From Acidilobaceae archaeon (lineage in GTDB: Archaea; Thermoproteota; Thermoprotei_A; Sulfolobales; Acidilobaceae), in the NCBI GenBank assembly GCA_027080775.1, contig JALWPV010000032.1, positions 62,001 to 126,000 on the forward strand: a stretch of DNA of 64,000 nucleotides, given 5' to 3'. The notes below the pieces were generated by a model that was not told the origin of the DNA, did no database searches, and saw nothing but the letters and a program-made list of their open reading frames with translations. This document shows, in pieces, positions 33,055 through 41,429 of the stretch (position 1 is its first letter; every line of letters begins with the position of its first letter). The position numbers were made by a program, and so were the translations under genes.

Positions 33055-33891
33055 TTGCCGGTTTCCAACATACTGGCTGGGCTACGCGTTGTAGACGTCC
33101 TCTCAGCAGTCGCCATACTCGTTGTGGGAGTCATATTCGCGTATATAGTAAGGCTGTTAATGAGGAGGAGTGTGGCGGCACGCCTACCGCCGGGGACTTA
33201 TAAGCCCCTCGAGAACCTGGTGTTCTACTCGATAGTGGCGACGGCCATCGTACTGGCCCTCTACCCACTCGGCCTCAACCTCTCGAGCCTCGTCGTCGCC
33301 GGGGGCCTTGCGAGCCTCGCGGTAGGCCTGGCGGCGCAGAACTCCCTGGGCAACCTGATAAGCGGGGTCTTCCTACTAATAGAGCAGCCCCTCCGCGTGG
33401 GTGATCCTGTGGCTATAGGCGATGTATCCGGAGTCGTCGTAAACATAAGCCTCCTCTCCACGACAATCAGGACATGGGACGGTACGCTCGTCAGGATACC
33501 GAACAACACTGTCTTCGGCGGGGAGATAGTTAACTTCTACAGAACCCGCGCCAGGCGTGTGGAGTTCACCATAGGTATACACTACGCTTCCAGCATAAAG
33601 ACCGCTGTCGACGCAATAATGAAGCTAATGGAGGAGCACCCATACTGCCTCGTGAATCCTAAGCCCGAGGTGTTTGTGGAGGAATACGCTGACTCTAGCG
33701 TCAACCTCAGGGTGCGATGCTGGGCCCCACCTCAGGTCTGGTTCTCCACCAAGGTGGAGCTGCAGACCAGGCTAAAGGAGACACTCGAGGCTGCCGGGGT
33801 GGAGATACCCTACCCGCAGCTCGACCTCCACATCAAATCAGCCGAGGAGCCCGTGAGGGTCAAGCTAGAGGGAGGCGGGAGTCCAGCTTAA
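33055..33891 (+). CDS. MscS-family small-conductance mechanosensitive channel
   Basis: 278 residues. Three hydrophobic segments (about 13-33, 55-75, 80-108), the last a glycine/alanine-rich pore helix (VAGGLASLAVGLAAQNSLGNLISG), followed by the MscS beta domain (GDPVAIGDVSGVVVNI, TWDGTLVRIPNNTVF) and a C-terminal alpha/beta domain. It releases solutes on membrane tension and protects against osmotic downshock. TTG start, 6 nt downstream of the DUF432 gene. Confidence 0.9.
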   Translation: MPVSNILAGLRVVDVLSAVAILVVGVIFAYIVRLLMRRSVAARLPPGTYKPLENLVFYSIVATAIVLALYPLGLNLSSLVVAGGLASLAVGLAAQNSLGNLISGVFLLIEQPLRVGDPVAIGDVSGVVVNISLLSTTIRTWDGTLVRIPNNTVFGGEIVNFYRTRARRVEFTIGIHYASSIKTAVDAIMKLMEEHPYCLVNPKPEVFVEEYADSSVNLRVRCWAPPQVWFSTKVELQTRLKETLEAAGVEIPYPQLDLHIKSAEEPVRVKLEGGGSPA

Positions 33892-33942
33892 TTACCCCTC
33901 CCACGCCAGTGGGTCACACACCGGTGGAGGGGCCTGTCACCC

Positions 33943-34338
33943 TTGGCTGGAGGCGAGCCCGGCCTGAGCCGGGAGGCCCGGATCAGGCTCCTGAGGGACA
34001 TGATAGGCGAGCTCGAGGTACTCAGAAACAGGATACCCGAGAGCGTCGCGGACGGCACCCTAGAGGAGGCGCTAGCGGAGGTCAGCCACTACGTGCCCTC
34101 AGCCACGCCCCTCGTGGCCGGGGTCTACAGGAGCCTCTACACAAGCCTAGCAACAGAGGCTGGCATGCTAGCCCAGCTGGCCGCGGCCATGAGGGTCAGG
34201 ATGCTCAAGACTGGCACACCCTACATATCCGGTGTAGACTACATCAGGAGAAGGCTGGACGAGTTCTTAGAGAGGCTGAACGCCTACGTCGCGAGCCTCG
34301 CCGCCGAGCAGCCCGGGAGAAGGCTATACCACCTGTGA
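33943..34338 (+). CDS. Helical protein of unknown function
   Basis: 131 residues, predicted mostly helical (LSREARIRLLRDMIGELEVL.., DYIRRRLDEFLERLNAY), with no signal peptide or membrane segment. No family recognised. It lies 51 nt after mscS on the same strand and its end overlaps the convergent thiL-like gene by 15 nt. TTG start preceded by GGGGCCTG. Confidence 0.5.
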   Translation: MAGGEPGLSREARIRLLRDMIGELEVLRNRIPESVADGTLEEALAEVSHYVPSATPLVAGVYRSLYTSLATEAGMLAQLAAAMRVRMLKTGTPYISGVDYIRRRLDEFLERLNAYVASLAAEQPGRRLYHL

Positions 34339-35262
34339 AGCGAAGCTATCCCAGCCCCGCCTCGGCAGGGGCTTTCCCCTATAGTACACCCCCGGCTCCC
34401 CCCTCTCCACTCTCCCTACAACCAGGCACTCAACCCCCGCCTTCCTGCAGGCGGAGAGCGCGCACTCAGCACTCTCCGAGTCAATGGAGAGGAGTAGCGT
34501 GTAATCCTCCGCGCTGCTGGCAACAGCCAGGGGATCCAGGAGCCCGAGGGCCTCTAGAATCCCTCGCACATCACTGCTCGGATCGAGGGAGTCTATGAGG
34601 AGCCTCACCCGTGAAGCCTCGGCCATCAGCCAGAGGGTCTCAGCCCACCCATCACTGTTGTCGACCCCGGCCCTCGGGGGGCAGCCCTCTAGGGCGAGGG
34701 CCAGCGGGAGGCCTAGCGGCGGCCGGGGCCTCCGGGTGTAGTCAAGTATATTGCCCGGGATTAGGTCTAAAACGTTCTCATCCTTAAGTGCCGCGGCCGC
34801 TAGAACTCCATAACCTAGGGGCCCAGCCCTCACCAGGACGTCACCTGGCCTGGCGGCCCAGCGCGGGCTCCAGTAGAGCCTCCTGCCTATGACGGTTACG
34901 TCGACCCAGGCATCGCCGCACCTACAGGAATTCATGTCGCCCCCCAGCACTGTGGCCCCCATCCAGGCGGCTGCCTCGCCCACGCCTGCGGCTACCTCGA
35001 CGCCGACGCGGGGCTCGGGAGCCCCCACGCTGACTAGCAGGGCCCCCACGCTCCCGCCTGAGGCCGCCACGTCGCTGGCAGCGGCGACCGCGGCTTTCCA
35101 GCCCCAGTCTCTCCACGTCATCCAGGGTAGCCTACTCTCGGCTGCTGAGTAGCCGTCAACCGCCGCTAGGAGGCCGTGCCAGGGGCAGGAATCGCTCTCC
35201 ACACACTCCCCGGGGACCCCTGAGGCCCTTGCGGCCTCGAGGGCTGCGTCCCTCTCGCTCAC
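34324..35262 (-). CDS. thiL: Thiamine-monophosphate kinase-like protein (ThiL/AIR synthase fold)
   Basis: 312 residues. SDVAASGGSVGALLVSVG and VLGGDMNS correspond to the ThiL metal/ATP motifs SDxAAMGA and GGDT, GVDNSDGWAETL to the DxSDG motif, and SSAEDYTLLLSI to GGEDYELL. ThiL phosphorylates thiamine phosphate to the active cofactor. Several motif residues differ from the consensus (for example Met-Asn in place of Asp-Thr), so a related kinase of the AIR-synthase superfamily remains possible. The frame is open to 35286, but GTG 35262 overlaps the upstream stop by 4 nt and is chosen. Confidence 0.7.
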   Translation of the reverse strand: MSERDAALEAARASGVPGECVESDSCPWHGLLAAVDGYSAAESRLPWMTWRDWGWKAAVAAASDVAASGGSVGALLVSVGAPEPRVGVEVAAGVGEAAAWMGATVLGGDMNSCRCGDAWVDVTVIGRRLYWSPRWAARPGDVLVRAGPLGYGVLAAAALKDENVLDLIPGNILDYTRRPRPPLGLPLALALEGCPPRAGVDNSDGWAETLWLMAEASRVRLLIDSLDPSSDVRGILEALGLLDPLAVASSAEDYTLLLSIDSESAECALSACRKAGVECLVVGRVERGEPGVYYRGKPLPRRGWDSFASQVV

Positions 35263-35597
35263 CAGCCCCCCTCCCTTAGGGCCCATTCTACGTCCCTCCT
35301 AGCCTCGCCTGCCGCCATGGCCATGTCGTCGAGGCCCCTAGCCCTGGCCTCTGCCTCGATGTCCTCTAGCGCGCCCGCTATGACCTGGAGTAGTAGGTCC
35401 TCGGGGATCCTGCCCACGCTATCCAGCAGCTCAGCGAGGCGCCTACAGCCTCTAACCTCGTTGGCCTCGCACATCCTAAGAATCCGCTCGAGGCCCTCAA
35501 CAACCATGGAGACCGCACCCCCTAGCTTGGCCTGTGCATACCAGCGGATAAACGCCTGCCCAGCCGTAGCGGGCGCGGCGGCGCGAGGAGCGTGCAT
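35259..35597 (-). CDS. Small helical protein upstream of thiL
   Basis: 112 residues from ATG 35597 (the frame is open to 35645). Predicted all helical, with acidic and Ala/Arg-rich helices (LGGAVSMVVEGLERIL, DDMAMAAGEARRDVEWAL). No family recognised. It ends on a GTGA overlap with the thiL-like gene, so the two are coupled. Its start region overlaps that of the divergent amidohydrolase gene, with no visible TATA element between them. Confidence 0.5.
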   Translation of the reverse strand: MHAPRAAAPATAGQAFIRWYAQAKLGGAVSMVVEGLERILRMCEANEVRGCRRLAELLDSVGRIPEDLLLQVIAGALEDIEAEARARGLDDMAMAAGEARRDVEWALREGGW

Positions 35598-36557
35598 GTG
35601 GTGGACGGCTTGGCGGAAGGAGGCTACATAGACTTCCACGTGCACCTACCCTGGAGGGAGCATGACCCCAGGGAGGCAGCTAGACGGCTCCTCGCTGAGA
35701 TGGACTCTGCCGGCGTCGAGAGGGCAGTTGTCATCGCGGTCGAGCCCAGTCTGAAGCTGTTCAAGGAGAGGGTTAATGCCGAGACCATTAGGAAGGCGGC
35801 CGCCGACGCCCTAGACTATCTAGTCTACATGAGGATACCCAGGCTGCGCAGAATCCTCTTCTCCCCCGAGGAGAGCCTTAACGAGCATGAGAGGATCCTG
35901 GTGGAGCACACGCGGAGAAGCGAGGACGTACTGGAGGCAGCGGAGGCCTCCGGGGGGAGACTCCTGGCGGTGGCCAGCTACAACCCCGAGCTCGGGCCTA
36001 TAGGCACCCTCGAGAGAATCAAGGGTAAACGCTACCTTGGAGTCAAGCTGTACCCCACGCTACACTTCTGCACGCCCAACGAGAAGAGGCTCAGGCCTCT
36101 CCTAGATTACATGGAGTCGGAGGGGCTCATACTCATAGTGCACACGGGCTGCGACCCCGGCATATGGGAACTCCCCGACCTCTGCAGCGGCGCCAGGCCC
36201 TCCAGCCTGGAGCCCGTGGCTAGGAGGCACAGGGACCTCGTGATAGTCGTTGCCCACCTCGGCAGCTACAGCGCCCTGAAGCCCGGGATATACTTCGACG
36301 AGGCCCTGAGGCTCATCGAGAGGTACGATAACGTCTATGCAGACACTAGCGCCGTTGACTCCTTCCTGGTGGAGCTTGCGGTGGAGAGGGTGGGCTATGA
36401 TAAGCTCCTATTCGGGAGCGACTACCCCTACGTGACGGGGCTCACGATTGCGGACTTCGTGGAGTCGATCCTGCGCATGAATATAGAGTGGAGGGCCAAG
36501 ATGGCCATACTGCGCTGGAACGCGGAGAGGCTCCTCAAGAGGCTGGGCCGCCTCTAG
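35592..36557 (+). CDS. Amidohydrolase-family metal-dependent hydrolase (TIM barrel)
   Basis: 321 residues. It has YIDFHVHLPW (first metal motif), LGVKLYPTLHF, LILIVHTGCDPGIW, VVAHLGSY and LLFGSDYPYVTG (final Asp), the order expected for the amidohydrolase_2/decarboxylase-like group. Substrate unknown: candidates include lactones, decarboxylated aromatic acids or cyclic amides. Start is GTG 35592, or TTG 35610 nearer the barrel. Its stop shares a CTAG with the convergent radical SAM gene. Confidence 0.75.
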   Translation: MHVVDGLAEGGYIDFHVHLPWREHDPREAARRLLAEMDSAGVERAVVIAVEPSLKLFKERVNAETIRKAAADALDYLVYMRIPRLRRILFSPEESLNEHERILVEHTRRSEDVLEAAEASGGRLLAVASYNPELGPIGTLERIKGKRYLGVKLYPTLHFCTPNEKRLRPLLDYMESEGLILIVHTGCDPGIWELPDLCSGARPSSLEPVARRHRDLVIVVAHLGSYSALKPGIYFDEALRLIERYDNVYADTSAVDSFLVELAVERVGYDKLLFGSDYPYVTGLTIADFVESILRMNIEWRAKMAILRWNAERLLKRLGRL

Positions 36558-38098
36558 CCTGGGGGAGAGCGGAGCCTTATCTTGTGCTTGGATATGATCT
36601 TCTCCCACTCGGCCTTATTGTAGATGCACCCGGGATCCGGTGCCAGGGGGTCGCCGTAGTAGGCGTATGCCCTCGCCCTGCAGCCGCCGCATATGTACTT
36701 GTATGGGCACTTACCGCAGAAGCCCTTGAGCAGTTCCCTATTGCGGAGCTGCTGGAAGAGCGGGGCGGTATCCCATATCTCCCTGAAGCTCTTCTCCCTG
36801 ATGTTGCCGACCTTGATCGGTAGGAACACGCATGGCGTCACGTCACCATTAGGCTGGAGGGCCGCGTATATCCTGCCGGCTCCGCAGCCCCCGACGAACT
36901 CGGCTACGGCCTTCACTATCTTGTTATGGCCGACGTAGAAGTGTGTCGGAGCTATCTCCTCTCCACCGCTCATCTGGAGCACTATCCTCCCATACTGTGG
37001 AGCCGTGCTCACGATCTCGAGTTTCCTCCTCCTCATCTCCTTATAGACCATCCTGAATAACTCCTCCCTCTCCTCGGGGCTCAGATCGAGCCAGGCGTTC
37101 TCTTCACCGCGGCCCACGGGGACGAAGTTGAATAGTATCAGCCTTCTAACACCGATCTCCTCGGCTAAGTCTATGATGTCTGGTATCTCGTGTAGGTTGA
37201 GCTTGGTAACGGTAGTAGCCATTCCATTGTTGACGCCAAGCTCGACGGCGTTCCTGAGGGCTTGCACAGCCTTCTCCCAGGCCCCCGGCACGCCCCTGAA
37301 CTTGTCATGCACCTCGGGCTTGGCGCTGTCAACGCTTACCTCGACGTAGCGGAGTCCGAGCTTCACAGCCTTCTCGAGATTCTCCTTCTTAGCGAAGAAG
37401 GTTCCATTCGTCGCCACAGAGACGTAGATCCCCCTATCCGCTAGCTCCTTGACTATCCTGTAGAAGTGGGGGTGTATGGTGGGCTCGCCCCCGCTTAGGG
37501 CCACGCTAGCCACGCCAGCCTTGTCTAGCTGGTCTACGACCATCAACTTCTCCTCCAGCGTCAACTCATCCGGAGTAGGCCTGTCGGCCCTCTGATAGCA
37601 GTGGAGGCACCTGAGGTTACACATGTTGGTGAAGTTCCACACTATAAGGAAGGGTGCAGGCATCTTCTGGGGCACGGTGACACCGTACCTGCCCAGGCCC
37701 TCGAGCACTAGAGCTATGCCTCTCCTGAGGGCCGGATCTTTAAGGGCTTCCCTCGCCTCGTCTATGTTACCCCTGAGAAGCTTCATCCCAGCCTTTATTG
37801 TTGCCCTGAGCATCCAGCTAAGGAACCTGGCGGTTATGGGGCACCCGGTAACCCTGAGGCCCGCGAAGGCGGCGAGCGAGTGGTATATTATGGGGGCGTC
37901 CCATTCCTTACCGTCCTCCACGCATTTAACCCTCTTAGAAGAGGCCTTAAGGTAAGCCCTTGTCATGGGATTATTGAAGAGGAACCTTATCGAGGCCAGG
38001 AAGCTACCTATACCACCAGGCTTCTCGGGGAGCTCTTCAAAAGGCTCCTCGAGCGCCCCTGTCCCGCGGAGCTTCCCGTCGCCGCTTTCATCACCCAA
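36554..38098 (-). CDS. Radical SAM/SPASM-domain protein
   Basis: 514 residues. About 150 N-terminal residues are mostly helical and unfamiliar. The radical SAM core starts at TNMCNLRCLHCYQ (CxxxCxxC cluster), with LSGGEPTIHPHF and VEVSVDSAKPEVHDKFRG. The C-terminus carries a SPASM-like set: CGAG, PCVFLPIKVGNI, CGKCPYKYICGGCRARAYA and PDPGC, for one or two more iron-sulfur clusters. Such proteins modify peptides, cofactors or other molecules. Its neighbour upstream, 31 nt away on the same strand, is a B12-type radical SAM protein, so the two probably act in one pathway. TTG start with GGGGTG upstream. Confidence 0.85.
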   Translation of the reverse strand: MGDESGDGKLRGTGALEEPFEELPEKPGGIGSFLASIRFLFNNPMTRAYLKASSKRVKCVEDGKEWDAPIIYHSLAAFAGLRVTGCPITARFLSWMLRATIKAGMKLLRGNIDEAREALKDPALRRGIALVLEGLGRYGVTVPQKMPAPFLIVWNFTNMCNLRCLHCYQRADRPTPDELTLEEKLMVVDQLDKAGVASVALSGGEPTIHPHFYRIVKELADRGIYVSVATNGTFFAKKENLEKAVKLGLRYVEVSVDSAKPEVHDKFRGVPGAWEKAVQALRNAVELGVNNGMATTVTKLNLHEIPDIIDLAEEIGVRRLILFNFVPVGRGEENAWLDLSPEEREELFRMVYKEMRRRKLEIVSTAPQYGRIVLQMSGGEEIAPTHFYVGHNKIVKAVAEFVGGCGAGRIYAALQPNGDVTPCVFLPIKVGNIREKSFREIWDTAPLFQQLRNRELLKGFCGKCPYKYICGGCRARAYAYYGDPLAPDPGCIYNKAEWEKIISKHKIRLRSPPG

Positions 38099-38129
38099 GG
38101 CATCACACCCCCAGAGGCTAGCCGTAGGG

Positions 38130-39566
38130 CTAGTCCTTGCTCGTCATCCAGCGGAGGGGCCGGGCCATCACGTCCCTGAAGTATGCCAGCATCTCGCGGA
38201 GTAGTATGGCCCCCATATCCTTGAGGTGCCCGCTCTTGAACTCCCTCCAGAGGAAGGCTGGCCTGAGGAAGAACCTCCGGTAGGCATACTTCACCATGCG
38301 TGCTAGGTCCTTCGTGGTCCACGTAAAGCCCCTCATAACAGCCCTTACGGTGGTGTAGTGCTCCCAGTTCCAATCTTCGATCAAGTTGTGCTTCTTCGCG
38401 TACTCGAAGAGGGGTGTGCCGGGGTAGGGTGTTAGGGCCGTGAACTGAGCGTAGTCTGGGTCGAGTTTTATTGCGAACTCCACGGTTCTCTTCATGTCAT
38501 CGATGGTCTCCCAGGGGAAGCCTAGTATGAAGCTGCCCATTGCGTGGCCTCCCAGCTCCTTCTTCCACCTGAAGACCCTGATGGCTTGTTCTATCTTGAT
38601 CTTCTTCCCAATCTTGTCTATTGTGGCCTGGCTGGCGCTCTCAACGCCGAAGTAGAGTATGGCGCAGCCGTTGTCGTAGAGGAACTTCATGAATTCCTTG
38701 TTTACGTGGTCCACCCTGGCGCCGCAGGCGAACTCTATGTCGAGGCCCCTCTCTTTTATCTCCTTGACCCAGTCCCTCACGAACTTCTTGTTAATAACTA
38801 GCTCGTCGTCTGAGAACACGACGTACTTGGCCTTATACTTGTTGTAGAGGTACTCGACCTCATCCGCTACGTCTTTGGCACTCCTGTAGCGTATCCTTCT
38901 GCCCCAGAAGTAGCTGGTCGAGCAGTACATACACCCATAGGGGCAGCCCCTACTGGCCATGACGTGGGCTATCTGTATGGGTTTGTTGAAGAGCCTATAC
39001 TTGTCCATGGGGAGTAGATGCCTGGCAGGCCAGGGTAGCTCGTCCAGGTTCTGTATGAGGGGCCTCGGCTTCGTGACGACCACCCGGCCTTCCCTGGGGT
39101 CCTTGAAGGCTATGCCAGCAACCTCCCTGAGGGCGCTGGGGTCGTAGCCCCTTTCCTCGAGCGTGGCCACTAGGTCCCTAGTGGTATACTCGCCCTCCCT
39201 GAACACTACTATGTCGAAGCCGTTGGAGAGGGCCTCCTTCCACATGGCGGTGGGGTGGGGGCCCCCGGCGACGGTTATGACGTCGGGCATCTCCTCTTTA
39301 AGCCTCCTGGCGGCCTGATAGCCCTTAGGGGCGGTGGGTGTGAGCATCGAGAAGCCCACGACGTCGGGGTCAAAGGATTTCACCTCTCTGAGCCAGTCGT
39401 CGAAGCCTATCTCGAGGGTCGGGGAGTCTATGATCTTAACCTTGTGACCCTCCCTCTCGAGGACAGCGGCGATCCACGCTAGTCCCAGCGGGGGGGCCTT
39501 CATCCCTGCTACCCTGTAGATCTCGAGTCTATGCACGTCGGGGGGTAGTGTGAGAAGCACCCTCAA
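38130..39566 (-). CDS. B12-binding-domain radical SAM protein
   Basis: About 478 residues. The N-terminal half is a cobalamin-binding-like Rossmann domain (PPLGLAWIAAVLEREGHKV, DPDVVGFSMLTP, VAGGPHPTA), followed by ASRGCPYGCMYCSTSYFWG (CxxxCxxC), FGVESASQATIDKI and a C-terminal helical part like that of BchE/HpnP/GDGT-ring-synthase type enzymes. These carry out methylations, cyclisations or rearrangements on unreactive carbons. A lipid or cofactor modification role is inferred only from family. Frame is open to GTG 39599, but the TATA-like CATATAG near 39610 and GGAGGGG before TTG 39566 favour the latter start. Confidence 0.84.
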   Translation of the reverse strand: MRVLLTLPPDVHRLEIYRVAGMKAPPLGLAWIAAVLEREGHKVKIIDSPTLEIGFDDWLREVKSFDPDVVGFSMLTPTAPKGYQAARRLKEEMPDVITVAGGPHPTAMWKEALSNGFDIVVFREGEYTTRDLVATLEERGYDPSALREVAGIAFKDPREGRVVVTKPRPLIQNLDELPWPARHLLPMDKYRLFNKPIQIAHVMASRGCPYGCMYCSTSYFWGRRIRYRSAKDVADEVEYLYNKYKAKYVVFSDDELVINKKFVRDWVKEIKERGLDIEFACGARVDHVNKEFMKFLYDNGCAILYFGVESASQATIDKIGKKIKIEQAIRVFRWKKELGGHAMGSFILGFPWETIDDMKRTVEFAIKLDPDYAQFTALTPYPGTPLFEYAKKHNLIEDWNWEHYTTVRAVMRGFTWTTKDLARMVKYAYRRFFLRPAFLWREFKSGHLKDMGAILLREMLAYFRDVMARPLRWMTSKD

Positions 39567-39664
39567 CGCCCGGCCCCTCCAGGTAATGGAAGGGTTCACT
39601 TGAGGGCTATATGGGGCTCTGTAGATCAGTTACGAGGCCGCTTCATGGTAGGCTGTAGATGGGC

Positions 39665-40135
39665 CTACTGTCTCTCACGCGCTCTCAGCCTTCGCAGCAC
39701 CGGGCTAAGCCTGAGTAGGTCGTCGAGGATTCGTGGCACGCGTGGCAGCACGTTATCTAGGAGGCCATGCCACCCCCTCAGTATCCTAAGTACGGCATTC
39801 TCAACATCACCCCTACCCCAGGCTTGCTTGATTATGGAGCCCTCTAGTTCATCGAGTAGATCCGGGTCCCTCTCGGCTACCAGCCGCAGAAGCCTCTCAG
39901 CATTAACCTTTACTCCGACGCCGCTGAAGCCCCCCTCGACGTAGAGGTATACTGCATGCGCGCTAGGGGCGTACTCGTAGTAGAGACCCTCGGAGTCCGC
40001 GGGATCTATGGGAACCTTAACCTCTACACACTGAACCTCCCTGAGGGGTGCACGCTTGTATACTATTCGAAGCCTGAAGGAAGCCCTACGGAACTTATAG
40101 ATCTCTATCTCGGCAGAGCCTATCTCCTTCATTGC
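39665..40135 (-). CDS. Protein of unknown function
   Basis: 156 residues from ATG 40135. The N-terminal half looks beta-rich (AEIEIYKFRRASFRLRIVY, VYLYVEGGFSGVGVKV), the C-terminal half helical and basic (WHGLLDNVLPRVPRILDDLLRLSPVLRRLRARE). No family recognised. The frame is open to 40324, but a TATA-like GGTATAACC at about 40163-40171 lies some 30 nt before ATG 40135, so the upstream part is probably not translated. Confidence 0.45.
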   Translation of the reverse strand, partial: AMKEIGSAEIEIYKFRRASFRLRIVYKRAPLREVQCVEVKVPIDPADSEGLYYEYAPSAHAVYLYVEGGFSGVGVKVNAERLLRLVAERDPDLLDELEGSIIKQAWGRGDVENAVLRILRGWHGLLDNVLPRVPRILDDLLRLSPVLRRLRARERQ

Positions 40136-40380
40136 GGACCAGAAGGATCTGACCTGGTACTGGTTATACCCCAAACCGTAGAGGAGCGACGAGCTGGCTG
40201 CCGGAGGGTCGCGGCAGTGCAGTCTCAGGTATGAGCAGCACCTGGCAATCCTGAAAGCGGACCTCGTAAGCATTTCGACGTGGACACTCTTCAGGTTGGC
40301 GGCGGTAGGGTTCATGGTGGGCACCCTGCAGGAACGACTAATACCCAGTAATGCTATACCCTGCCAGAATTTAAGGGTCC

Positions 40381-41184
40381 TTATAGAGGCCGGACTAGGA
40401 TCCTGTCGCCAGGGCTCACGCCCAGTTTCTCGGCGGCGCTGCCCTGGTTGACGGCGGCCTCGAGGAAGCCGAAGCTGTTGATGTACAGGAGGCCCTCTCC
40501 AGGCGGTACATCGGAGAAGGTTCTAGCCCTCCTAGCCCTAAGGTCGCCCCGAGGCCCGCTAAGCAGGGCGTCGCCCGCGGGGAGCTTGCGGGTGCTTAAG
40601 GCCACGTTTCCAAAGCTGTCAACGTATAGGACTAGGAGCTCCTCTCCCTCCGGGTGGGGCCTCGAGTACTCTAGAGAAAGCTTGGTCAACTCCTCGGCAT
40701 CCACCTCGACTCCAAGCCTCGAGGGCTCCACGCCCGAGACCGCTAGGGCGGCGGCTGGCAGGAAGACATCCCTCCCATGAAAGGTCGCCGAGAGCCTCCA
40801 CCCCCACGGCGGTCCCTCGCATTGCCTCCTAGCCTCTCTCAGTACCCTCTCGGGATCTAAGGCGTATGCAGCCTCTATGCCATCCTCCAACGCAGCGGGG
40901 TAGGCCACACCGTTATCCGGGGCCGATATGAAGTATCGCCTGCCCGCTATGAGCAGCGCCCTCCTCCTAGAGCCGACCCCGGGATCTACCACTACAGCGA
41001 CTCCACTGCCCCGGGGCAGCCAGAAGATGGTGTTGTAGAGCACGTAAGCCCCTGCTAGAGGCGAGAAGCTTGGCACGCTATGGTCAATATCCACGGCGTC
41101 GACGCCCAGGCACCTAGCAAGAGCCCTTAAAACTCCATCGTAGACTCCCCAACCGAAGTCTGTGACGAGGCCGACCAGAGCCAT
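40381..41184 (-). CDS. S-adenosyl-L-methionine hydrolase (SAM hydroxide adenosyltransferase, DUF62)
   Basis: 267 residues. TDFGWGVYDG at the N-terminus, DIDHSVPSFSPLAGAYVLYN, VVVDPGVGS.RRALLI, PDNGV and TFHGRDVFLPAAA match the DUF62/fluorinase-chlorinase fold. Archaeal members use activated water to split SAM into adenosine and methionine. The biological reason for this is unsettled. ATG start. It is divergent from gdhA. Confidence 0.9.
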   Translation of the reverse strand: MALVGLVTDFGWGVYDGVLRALARCLGVDAVDIDHSVPSFSPLAGAYVLYNTIFWLPRGSGVAVVVDPGVGSRRRALLIAGRRYFISAPDNGVAYPAALEDGIEAAYALDPERVLREARRQCEGPPWGWRLSATFHGRDVFLPAAALAVSGVEPSRLGVEVDAEELTKLSLEYSRPHPEGEELLVLYVDSFGNVALSTRKLPAGDALLSGPRGDLRARRARTFSDVPPGEGLLYINSFGFLEAAVNQGSAAEKLGVSPGDRILVRPL

Positions 41185-41338
41185 CTCGGAGCACCACCAG
41201 TGGATGGGGGGTAGAGGCCCCCGCTCACAGCCCGCCGGAGGCGGTCTCGCGGGGTAGTCGCGGCCCCCATTCCTTAGGCTAGGGAGGCCGTGGCTATAGC
41301 TTTGGGGGGCTAAGCCGTTAACTTGGGCCCACTAGGGT

Positions 41339-41360
41339 TACACTCTGCGATTGTAGTGTA
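41339..41360 (+). promoter_or_regulatory. Candidate operator upstream of gdhA
   Basis: TACACT (41339-41344) and AGTGTA (41355-41360) form a 6-bp inverted repeat with a 10-bp spacer, 16 bp upstream of the gdhA TATA box. Position and symmetry fit a dimeric regulator such as an Lrp-type activator, but no experimental link exists. Confidence 0.35.
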
Positions 41361-41376
41361 TTGCGGGGGCTTAACG

Positions 41377-41384
41377 TTTATATA
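41377..41384 (+). promoter_or_regulatory. TATA box of gdhA
   Basis: TTTATATA preceded by TTAACG, a strong archaeal box. Transcription is expected from about 41407, giving a leader of roughly 23 nt with GGTGAG before the ATG at 41430. Confidence 0.75.
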
Positions 41385-41429
41385 GTTATGTGTGGTTACT
41401 GTAAGCCTGGAGCGAGTGGGTGAGTAGAG

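Noticed and set aside
33717-34598. 293-codon plus-strand frame across mscS, the helical gene and thiL
   Set aside because: It is rich in Arg, Pro and Gly, crosses three better-supported genes and shows no domain.
36554-38098. Identification of the SPASM protein as tetraether synthase (Tes)
   Set aside because: The N-terminal cysteine (rubredoxin-like) region expected in Tes is not seen; the N-terminus here is a different helical domain.
40136-40324. Upstream extension (63 codons) of the unknown protein ending at 39665
   Set aside because: A TATA-like element lies inside this stretch, just before ATG 40135, and the encoded sequence looks unstructured.
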